Assembly: GCA_963383645.1 (NCBI GenBank)
Contig: OY726566.1
Span: 93,122,029-93,186,028 of the forward strand
Direction of reading: 5' to 3'
From: Muscardinus avellanarius
Lineage: Eukaryota > Chordata > Mammalia > Rodentia > Gliridae
Length of the DNA stretch: 64,000 nt
Positions 55,131 to 64,000 of this stretch are shown here, piece after piece. Position numbers and translations under genes: made by a program. The notes below the pieces were generated by a model. The model saw only the letters and a list, made by a program, of their open reading frames with translations, made no database searches and had not been told where the DNA came from. Each line of letters starts with the position of its first letter. Positions within the stretch are counted from its first letter, which is position 1.

Positions 55131-56955
55131 GGAAATTATAGTCATTATTTACTTTTTCCTCTTCAAAAGTATTCTCTTTATTCAAACATTTGAGAATTTG
55201 TGCACTGCACAGGTTAGACATGTTTCAGAACTTATGTCCAAATGGCCCGTGGCTTAGTATTTTATGTGTGATGTTCCTCCCTGTTACCCGCCAGTTTTCT
55301 AGCAGTACTGGTGAGAATCTTCTCGTTTAACTCTTCAAGCCTTTGGCCATAAACACTTGGGGGTAAAGATAGGACTACATTAAACAGCCCCCCCCCCATT
55401 CTTCCTTTTAGGTGTGAGTCATAAACCAGGCTGTATTTGAAGTTTACAGAAGAATTCTTACCAATGTATATAGATCCTAGATTTGTTGGGTTGAATAGTG
55501 TGATAGAGTAAAAACTGCTGAACAGTGTTGGAAGAGTTTTGGGGAGAGAAGTTGCCCTAGGGACCACCTCTGTATCACGAGTACAGGAAGGCTTATCACT
55601 GAGGAAGGCAGAGGCTCAAGTCCCTTTCATGGGTAATCTGGTACTAACCACAAAAGCATAAAATACATTTTTAAAAATTTTACATTAAAATTATTTTGAA
55701 ATAATATGTCATTTGCAGAATACTCATTTAAGTGTGTTCACAAAATAATCTGACATGGTCTTGAAACTGACTTAATGAATGACATTAAAGTCTATATTTG
55801 ATTATCAGTACCAATATTATTTTTCTTCTATGAATTAAAAAAATTTAAATTGTTCTTTTCAAAGTCCTTGGTATATTGAGAATTAAAACTCAGATGTTAT
55901 AAATATTAATGATGCTGAGTGGGGATAGACTAGAAATGTGCTCATTTTAATCATGAGAGACCACAGCTCTTAAAGTGCTGTGCTTCTTTTCACTTACAGC
56001 ACGAACGTCGCAGCTTGACTATATTGGGAAAGTGAGCGTTTTCCACTTATCCTTGAACTCTTGGTTGGTTTTACCACTTGTTTTCTCATAAAGGATTTGT
56101 TGCTCTGTTGAAGTGATCTAAAAAGATGATCAAAAAAAATAGATATATATTTTTTTTGTGTGTTAACACCTTTTAATGTCTCACCTTTTTTTTTCTTTTC
56201 ACAAGATTTGTAACAAAAATACATGGAATTTAATACAAGTTACAGTATACTGGGCAATTAACAGAATCTAAACAAGACATGTCTATGAAGTGTAATCCTT
56301 CTTTAGGGAAAGCATATTCCATTCCACTAAGACAGAATGACAACATGATTAGGCACGATCATCTCACACTGCCTACTGTTCTAATCTCAGAGACTGGCAG
56401 ACTTGGGGGGTATTAAACAAAAATTTTTAAGATACACATAACTCTTCCAACAAAATTCATTGTGCATGTAAACTGAGCATCCAAGGATAATCTCTGTCGC
56501 CCAAGATTTTCCCTTAAGGCAAATTTTTATGTTTCTATTTGCTTAACTGTCTTTTTTGGGGGGGAGGGGATTTTACATAGATTACTTCAAGTCTCCCAGT
56601 AAATTTAATTAATTGTGTAGATTTCACACAAACTGTTAACAGTTGATATTCTCTGAGTTTCTGAGACATCTTTTTATACTTTTAGCATCTAGTGGTTATA
56701 CTGTGATTAAATTCCTTCCCTCAGTTTACCCTATTCCTTTATTCCATTTCTTAATTTGCTCCCTTGAACATTTTTCTCCATCCTTCTTACAATAAGCATT
56801 TATGTGTACATTTAATGACTATTATTTGCTTATTTTTATGCTGTCTTCAGCCACAGTGACTCCAGTTTCTTTAGACTTTAATTTTATACTGTTTTGTCTG
56901 GCCTTAGTGATTTCAATGGCTTCTTCTCATCTAGATCTTTAGAAAACAGTAGTAT
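55131..56955. other. Unique non-coding sequence
   Basis: Repeat-free apart from short homopolymer runs (Cs near 55389, Gs near 56560). The frame at 55262-55567 has no recognised domain. Confidence 0.4.
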
Positions 56956-57230
56956 TAGATTGAAAAACGAACTTACTGCAAGAAACGGGCTTGTCGTTTT
57001 CCTCCACATCAGTCAAATTCTTTGAGATCCTCAAGCTGACACCTCCATGGGAACACTTATTATTTGTTAAAATATGGCCATAAAAGTCGACTTTGCAATC
57101 ATATGGACTCATCTTGACAGTGCTGTGAGTGACAGACGCTAATCTTATCTGCTGGCTAGCATTTTAAAAATGATAAATGGACCCCAAGTCTTTATTTACC
57201 TGTAAATGAAATTAAGTTTATCTTATTCCT
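56956..57230. promoter_or_regulatory. Possible conserved non-coding element
   Basis: Contains 'gtaaatgaaattaagtttat', 'atatggactcatcttgacag' and 'gctaatcttatctgctggct' (GATA-like TTATCT). Repeat-free. Inferred from texture only. Confidence 0.27.
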
Positions 57231-58620
57231 CCAAGAAATAACATTACTTAGAAAATTTTGAATTATACCTTTCTAAAACGAAGTTAAATAGCAAAGGCTA
57301 GGGGCTACATTTTGATTATCATTATATAAGGATATTTTTTTGCCTGGCTTTTATCAAATCAAATAATGGTGTTTGATAAAAATCGAAGTGTGCAGAACTC
57401 AGCATATATTTCCTAACAGAACAAAAAGATCCTTCACCGTCCATACCTGCAACCAAACGTAAAAATTCCACCCAGGTAGAGTGAAGGATACGAGTTCAAA
57501 TTAAATTTTACCAGATATTTGTTCTTTGATTTTCTTTTGCAGATCTAAAGTAATCACAGCATGTCTAAGACTAGTGTCTTCCTTGTTTTATCTCTCTTCC
57601 TTCTACCTGCCTAATCATTTGAAGAATTATCTAATTAAATGGAAATCTGGTACAGTGCCTGCTGGTGAATTGATGTTTGTAGTAACTTCTGCTTTGCCTT
57701 ACTTCTGTTTGTGATCCTGATATCTTTGTTTTGAATTGCCTTTTCTTTGTTGGTTAGGACCAAGGACATTAGAACCCATTTTTATCAAGTCTTATAACAA
57801 ATGCAATTAGGTTACCTCGCCAGTGTCTAATGCCTTTTTCTTTTCCATTTTAACTGGGTTTTCAGAACCACAAGGTTCATTTTTTACCCCCCTTACTTAT
57901 TCTTGATCTCCAGAACCGTGTTAATAAGACTTTTAGATGCTGCTTTGACAAATGTGAGGTTTAACTAAAGGGCATTAAATCAATAACCTTTTAAATTTTA
58001 TTTCTAAAGCATAGGACATTGGTGTACTAAGTTGATGGTGGGAAGAACCTGTCATCGTCGATTTGTAGATTTTCTTCTTCTTTTTCCTCATCCCCATGCT
58101 GCAGAGCACTTTGAATATTGTACATGAAGTAATATGGGAAGGAGGTTTGAATGAATAGGATAACTCTTCATCTTTTGTTTTATCTTCTTTTGAACTTTCA
58201 TTTCACCCGGGCCTTTAAAAGTCAAGGGAAAAACACATACACACACATACTTGCCTGTGTGCACACACTTCTTGGCATTTTAAAATTTGTGAGGGATAAA
58301 AAGATGAATCATTTCTCTGTCAAATACTCGTAAATGAGAGATTCTTTCCTCCTCCACTTTAGATTCAAGACTTGCATTATCAAGGAAAAAGAATATATTA
58401 ATGGCTCAGTGGTACTCATCCTAAGAACTCAAGTGTCTCTCCAAACTTAAATTTCCAGATAACTAAATCCTACCTCTGGGAGTAACAGTAACTCCTCCAC
58501 TTTTAGATATCAAATAAGATGTAGAATGTTAGATTAGATTGTTTCCCTTTTCATATTAAATATTCTCTCTTGATTTAACTTCTTTCTTATTTCTTCATGT
58601 TTTGTCAGAAAATCATTTAG
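57231..58620. other. Unique non-coding sequence
   Basis: A pyrimidine tract followed by CAG at about 57523-57541 resembles a splice acceptor, but no donor-bounded exon with a coding signature follows. Otherwise nothing is recognised. Confidence 0.4.
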
Positions 58621-58621
58621 T

Positions 58622-58792
58622 GAGTCCTTGGGAGGCTGAGACAGGAGGATCCGGGTTTGCGACCAGCCTCAGTTACTTAGTGAGGCCCTCCACAAGTTAA
58701 GAGACCCTGTTTCAAAATAAAGAATAAAAAACAGGGCTGAGGGTATAGATTGAAGGTAGAATGCCCCTGGGTTCCATCCCCAGCACCATATA

Positions 58793-58793
<1 letters not shown>
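58622..58793 (+). repeat. B1-dID SINE, 5'-truncated
   Basis: It starts within the left part ('agtccttgggaggctgagac') and ends 'cctgggttccatccccagca'. It runs into an AC repeat. Confidence 0.87.

Positions 58794-58841
<48 letters not shown>
58794..58841. repeat. (AC)n microsatellite
   Basis: About 23 AC units at the 3' end of the SINE. Confidence 0.95.
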
Positions 58842-58843
<2 letters not shown>

Positions 58844-60240
58844 CATTTAGCTTTTCTATTAAAATATTTTTATAATTGAACCTTTCTGTGCTCACTACAG
58901 CTTCCCCAGTTCAGATTTGTGTCACTCCTCCCTTGAACCCTTTCCACATGAGTCTTGAAAGCCACCTGGTGTGAACTGAATTCAACCTGCATCCTATCTT
59001 CACATATTTGTCAGTGTGTCCGTCGCTTACCGCGCGCTGGTCCTACTTTGAACCCGCATCACAGCCACAGGGATTGTCAGATCCCAGCCTCATCAGGCCT
59101 CCTTTCCCATGCATGGAGATGGTGGGCATGTTCCCACTGAAGCCTGTCTGTTCAGAGGAAAGCCTTCAGTTCCTAGTTTGTATTTCTGAGTTCTCCTTGA
59201 CATTCTGATTGGGAGTTTTGACTGTTTCAGTTGATTTCAGTTGCTTTTAGAAAAAGGGTTCTCTAGATACGACTTAACCAGTCCAAATGAGAAAGAGATG
59301 ATGGCTTTTCTTGTTCTAGCTGCTTCTGTTAATGTAGTTTGTTGTTACTGTGGATATGGTTTACAGCTGGTCTGTTGGTTCATCAAAACTTTCAAGGCTT
59401 CTTTATTGGTGCTCTTTTTAAAGTTTTATTTTCCATTTTTATTATTTTTAGATCATTATATCTATTGAGAGAATTTTTTATATACAGTAAAGGTTTTCTC
59501 CCTAGCTGGGCAGTCTGGTGGATTTCTACTGTCATGGAATTATTGCCACAGCTGAGATGTAGACCTTCCCCTGCCTTCTCTTCCTGCGTGGGTCAGCACT
59601 CTGCTGCCCTGCTGTTGCAGGTCACTTTTTCCACCCCTGACTTTGGGTAACTGGTTTCTGTCCGTGTTATCTTGCATTTGTTGTTACCATTTCTTTTCTT
59701 ATGTGACTGATTTTTTTTTTCTGCTCTAAAATAAACCTTGAACTTTATGCTTTTAAATTTTCTTCATCTTAACTTGGTCACAAGGCTCCAGACTACCATG
59801 ATATTTTTAAATTCTAATTCTATTCTGACATTAGACATGTCTCATTGTTAGTAGGGTCCAGGCCAGAGGCTGCTGGAGTCTCAGCTAATTGAATTTGGTG
59901 AGCCACCCACATTGGAAATAAGAGATCATGATATAAAAAAGGGAAAATAAATTTAACTGTAGTCTGGCCCATATTCGGGAGATAGCTAATCTGTCTTTGT
60001 CCATCCTGCAGAAAAACATTACACTTTATAGGAACAAAGAGCCAGAAAATAAACATATGTAGATTCAGCCAGACTGCACTGGCTGAGGGGTGTTTTCTGA
60101 ATTTTATTAGCACCAGGGACTTATAGCTTCCCTTCTCAGCATGAGAGGAGGGTTTGTAGCAAGCTGAGATGGAGAAAATAGTTTAATAAAGAGGGTAACA
60201 GGAAACTGAGAATAATAGACAATTTGGGGTTTACAATTCT
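58842..60240. other. Unique non-coding sequence
   Basis: Repeat-free. The four overlapping frames at 58955-59650 and 59820-60113 have no recognisable domains. 59820-60130 has the even texture of a possible regulatory element. Confidence 0.38.
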
Positions 60241-60262
60241 ATTTTGTTTTATTTTATTATCC

Positions 60263-60300
60263 ATTTATTTATTTATTTATTTATTTATTATTTATTTATT
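60263..60300. repeat. (TTTA)n microsatellite
   Basis: TTTA units at the tail end of the reversed SINE that follows. Confidence 0.9.
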
Positions 60301-60499
60301 GGTCTGGGGATGGAACCCAGGAGCATTTGACCTCTGAGCTATACGCCCTGCCCTAGTTTTTTCATTCTTTAATTTGAAACTGGGCCTCACTAAATTGCGA
60401 GGGCCTCACTAAGTAGCTGAGGCTGACCGCGAACCAGGATCCTCCAGTCTCAGCTTCCCAAATGCTGGGATTACAAGTGTGTGCCACCACACCCAGCCT
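60301..60499 (-). repeat. B1-dID SINE
   Basis: Reversed: 'ggtctggggatggaacccag' through 'gtgtgccaccacacccagcc'. Confidence 0.87.
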
Positions 60500-60504
60500 A
60501 TTTT

Positions 60505-60709
60505 AATTTTATCTGTTCTGAAAGTTGAACCCAAGGGCATTGTACCTCCAAGCTATGCCCCCAGCTCTTTTTATTTTTATTTTGAAACCGGATTTTGCTA
60601 AGTTGCTGATTGTCTCACTAAGTTGCTGAGGCTAGTCTCAGACCTGTGATCCTCCTGTCTCAGTCTCTCAAGTACTGGGATTACAGGCATGCATCACCAC
60701 ACACGGCTT
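60505..60709 (-). repeat. B1-dID SINE
   Basis: Reversed: 'gttgaacccaagggcattgt' through 'atgcatcaccacacacggct'. It lies directly beside the previous copy in the same orientation, so the second insertion went into or next to the A-tail. Confidence 0.85.
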
Positions 60710-61370
60710 GGAGCATATACTTTTAAATGGAGCCCCTTTTTATATGTTGGCTATATTCTTAGATCATATTAGGGAAAGAAGGCTGACCAAAGGCCAGCCC
60801 TTGGTTAACACTAGGAACATTTCTCTATTGTGACATTTTCTTGCTTTCTTTTTCTTTTTCTTTCTTTCTTTTTTTTTTTTTTTTTTTTTTTACTAATTAT
60901 CCTCTTTGGAAGATTGCACTACCCAACTATGTTTTTTTATGTTTACATTTTTTTTTTTTAGCCAAGGGCAATTCCAAAAGTTTTGACAGATACATTTTTG
61001 AAGTCTGGGACACAATTTTAGGCCAATATTCTTACTATATAGTCTAGTATTCTTTTTTGCCTACTAACATGACTTTGAAGCTATCATATTGCCACTGTTG
61101 AAATTATTTCTTGTTGTCATTTCTGTTCTTTGTATCTTTAAATTTTGAAATTTATGTGCTAGATTTTCCAGTAACCATAAGTGGTACAAAAATTAATGAA
61201 TTCTATTTCTGAGTTGTATATTTATTATGAATGCACACTTGTATAAAGTATAAGACTTTTATATTTGAATTGAAGCCATGCTTGCCATGAAGCACATTTA
61301 TGAAGTCTAAGGTCAACACTACACCTTTGGGTAAGGGACATTTTGTAGTAAGTAGCTTACATTTAATAAA
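60710..61370. other. Unique sequence with T-rich tract
   Basis: A T-rich run with C interruptions lies at about 60840-60891 and a second run near 60951. Nothing else is recognised. Confidence 0.4.
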
Positions 61371-61373
61371 TAA

Positions 61374-61460
61374 GCACTCTGAAGGCAGGTACCATGTCTC
61401 CCTTGTATGCTTCTAGGATCAAGTGTAATGCCAGGCATAGAGTAGGTGTTCCTAAATAAC
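61374..61460 (+). repeat. L2 3'-end fragment
   Basis: 'gaaggcaggtaccatgtctc' then 'aatgccaggcatagagtagg' and 'gttcctaaata' follow the L2 tail pattern. Confidence 0.65.
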
Positions 61461-62399
61461 CTTTTAACTGTTTCATAGTAAGATGTACAGTATTTACTCT
61501 ATTAAACACTGAGCCCTGTGCTGGATTTTTTTAGTATTCACTTTTGCCCTTACAACAACAAAGCTATTTTTTTCTGCAAGAATTCAAATAATAGACATTG
61601 ATTCTTCTAGAATAAGTTAACTATAGTTTGAGACTATAAAATTTCATATCACTGAACAAATCTAGCATTTAATGACGTATATCTTTTGCTCAAGGTAAGA
61701 GCCTTGCTGTTTTTATTACCATCAATAGTAGTATTAGTGTAGGGCTTTTTATACTTTATTCCTGATTTTTATTAATAATAAAATGTACAAGCATAAGCAC
61801 TCAAAGTGAACAGAGATGCTACTGCACGAGTCTGCAGCTCCCTAACCATACACGTGAAGATTATGAGGATTTCATGTCCATTTCTACATCGTTACCTGTA
61901 ATTTTTAATTTGTCAACTTTGCTAGGCAAAGGTCCCCAGCCATTCAGTGAAACACTAATTTAGATGTTGCTGTGGAAGCCTTCTGTAGATGTGCCTAAGG
62001 TCCCAATCAGTTGACTTCAGGGGTAGAGACCCTCCTACAACATTGAAAGTTAATGAAAGTTAGTTGCAAGCAGAACAGAAGCTCCCCTGAAGAAGGTGCA
62101 ATTCCATTTGTGGGAAATAGCTTCTGTCTTCCCACAGTCAGAGCTTGCCTAGAGAGCTCCCACATTCTCTAAGCCAATTTGCATGCAATGCCCTTTTCAA
62201 TCTATCTTTCCCTCTTGTCTTGTTTCTCTAACCCTGACTCAGACCTTCCCTATCACAGTGGTGCTTCCGGATGATTTTATAAAGAACAGTGTGATGTCCG
62301 TTCCCATGACCCGTGCTGTATCACACCTTAGCTGTAGACAGAATGCCTGTGCCTTGCCTACAGTTGCTCCCCTGCCGTAGACCATTCTGTTGTGTACCC
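61461..62399. other. Unique non-coding sequence
   Basis: No repeat or exon is recognised. Confidence 0.4.
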
Positions 62400-62960
62400 A
62401 CTGATGTCATTTGATTTTGTTGTTGCTGTAACTTCCAGGTTTTTCATGCTAGGGAAAGTTTCTGTTTGCTAGTTTTCTAGCCCAGTGTATAGGGAAATAA
62501 TGTTAGGGTAAATTTAGTTGATTCACAATTGCTTTATTTTGGGAAGAAGAAAAATAGCTGTCGTGCATTTTGGTGTCCTCTATTTGGGAGGAAGGTAGAC
62601 GATACAATAGCACAAGGTGCAATGTGTGTTCCAGGGCCCAGAGAGTTGGTACAAAGGGGATGGCACTTGCTCCGAAGTGTATTCCAGGATTCTGTCTCAC
62701 GCTGGTGTAATGCCAAAGCATATGGATCTCCATATGGTGTTTCTTTTGGGGTTTATACCACCTGTAATCTAACTGATTTTCATTCATTTAAATTTGTCCA
62801 AGAGGTAAGCAAACTAAACCTGGCTATGAAAATTAAATGCCTGCATTCACATGCTAAAGTTTGAAATGAGTCACAATTGTTACCGTAATTACCAAGAAAG
62901 AATGTTTCATTAAATGAGTGCATCAGTAATACGCAAGCACTCTTCTGCCACCTCGTTAAC
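62400..62960. promoter_or_regulatory. Possible conserved non-coding element
   Basis: Repeat-free, evenly composed sequence with 'tcattaaatgagtgcatcag' and 'cgttaacagcagggagtagt'. The opposing frames at 62503-62864 have no domain. Inferred from texture only. Confidence 0.28.
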
Positions 62961-63385
62961 AGCAGGGAGTAGTAGATCCATTTCTGACTTGTGGAGCAGA
63001 GAGGAAAATTATTCTTTTTTATTTTATTGAGTTTTCATGAGAAGATGGAGTTAGATCATTTTGGACATTTTAAAAAGTAATAATAGTAATGAATTTAAAT
63101 ATGTTTTCATGGTTCAGGAGTAATGGTATTGTGAATGACATTTGGCATTTTGATTGAATACAAAAAGTAATAAAACTGGTTGTTTTGACTGCATGATATT
63201 GAAGTTGTTTCATATCATTAAGAACCTTTGATTTCAGAAGTAGAAAAAGTGGCTATATTGAACCATGGTTTTCAGACCTCATAAAAATGCTTTTCTAAGC
63301 TCGAGGCAGAGTTACTGGTTTGTGTGTCAGCTAGCATTGTTTTACATTGCATCCTAAATGTCTTAGCCTCTCTTCAAAGTGGCTG
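62961..63385. other. Unique non-coding sequence
   Basis: AT-rich, nothing recognised. Confidence 0.4.
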
Positions 63386-63387
63386 GT

Positions 63388-63580
63388 TTTTTTTTATGGT
63401 ACTCGGGTTCCTGGAAACCCTTCTACCTCTGAGCTATACTCCCAGACCTATTTTTATACTTTTTTTAAAATTTGGAAACAGGGTCTCTTAAGCCACCATG
63501 CTGTCTTCAAACCTGCTCGATCCTCCTGTCTCTGCCTCCCAAACATGAGTAATACAAGCGTGCACCACCACGCCTGGCGC
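63388..63580 (-). repeat. Compact B1-dID SINE
   Basis: Reversed: 'ggtactcgggttcctggaaa', 'cccttctacctctgagctat' and 'gtgcaccaccacgcctggcg'. The flanks 'caaagtggct' and 'caaagtgact' resemble a short target duplication. Confidence 0.87.
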
Positions 63581-63590
63581 AAAGTGACTA

Positions 63591-64000
63591 TTTTAATAAG
63601 GCAGAAATCACTGAAGATGTCTTTGTGCTAGTGCTGTCATGTAAAAACAAAACGGGACTCTTGCTTATAGTCCAGGATACACGTAGGACTCTTAACTGAA
63701 AGACGTGGGACTGCTTCCGGTACTTAATATGTTAGGAAACAGGCATAATTATTGATATTTGAAATCACTTGAAAGCCAGATTTATTAGGCATTAATTTCT
63801 TTCACTCCATATTCGCCCCCAAGATCTAAATGGCTGATTGGACTGTGACTGTGGGCCTCTTTTGTTGAGACTCAGCGGAGACTTAGGGCAAAGATGGCAG
63901 GGTATGGGAACAGGCTGATGGATGGGTTCTGAGTTATAGTTACACAGGAGAAGGATATTCCAGTGCCGTATCAACTCACAGAATGACCGTAGTAGTCATC
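63591..64000. other. Unique non-coding sequence
   Basis: Nothing recognised up to the window end. Confidence 0.4.

Noticed and set aside
57523..57714. Possible exon after 'ttttcttttgcag' near 57541
   Set aside because: The following frame is short and featureless, with no donor at a plausible place.

Overview
The window is non-coding, AT-rich mammalian nuclear DNA. No exon, tRNA, rRNA or other host gene could be supported. Every long reading frame with recognisable protein similarity belongs to a LINE-1 (L1) retrotransposon. The SINEs point to a rodent of the squirrel-related clade (Sciuromorpha: squirrels, mountain beaver, dormice). More than 25 copies have a 7SL/B1-like left part, a short A-rich linker and an ID/tRNA-like right part ending near 'ccctgggttccatccccag'. 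That is the B1-dID layout known from this clade. The species cannot be fixed from the sequence alone.

Layout. 0-7.6 kb: unique DNA with seven SINE copies, a 74-bp L1 tail insertion and compound microsatellites. 7.6-15.4 kb: an older plus-strand L1 (5'UTR, ORF1, start of ORF2) split inside ORF1 by a younger, nearly complete minus-strand L1 of about 5.2 kb. The younger copy is flanked by a perfect 14-bp target duplication and starts in about four CpG-rich repeats of about 91 bp. 15.4-19.8 kb: unique DNA, MIR and L2 relics, and an old interspersed repeat. 19.8-22.3 kb: a young SINE with a 16-bp target duplication, nested plus-strand L1s, an old minus L1, a TA-rich tract and a 42-bp L1 tail insertion. 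22.3-27.7 kb: mostly unique, with one stretch that looks like a conserved regulatory element. 27.7-29.4 kb and 34.3-35.6 kb: L1 fragments inserted into older L1s. 30-32.5 kb: MER5-like DNA transposon, SINE, MaLR LTR, old L1. 36-38.9 kb: SINEs, an unusual 32-bp-arm inverted repeat and an old L1. 39-47 kb: unique DNA, nested SINEs, a 1.1-kb L1 3' end with a 14-bp target duplication, MIRs. 46.2-47.8 kb: a dense SINE cluster. 47.8-64 kb: mostly unique, repeat-poor DNA with scattered SINEs, MIR and L2, including several blocks that look like non-coding regulatory sequence.

Nothing here forms an operon or multi-gene system. The interest lies in transposon archaeology: nested insertions whose target duplications can be read directly, an L1 with an unfamiliar tandem-repeat 5' end, extremely short L1 insertions, a compact SINE subfamily, and a near-perfect hairpin. 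The long repeat-poor stretches fit an intron or intergenic desert near a developmentally regulated gene, but that is inference. Repeat boundaries are accurate to about 10-20 bp except where a target duplication fixes them.
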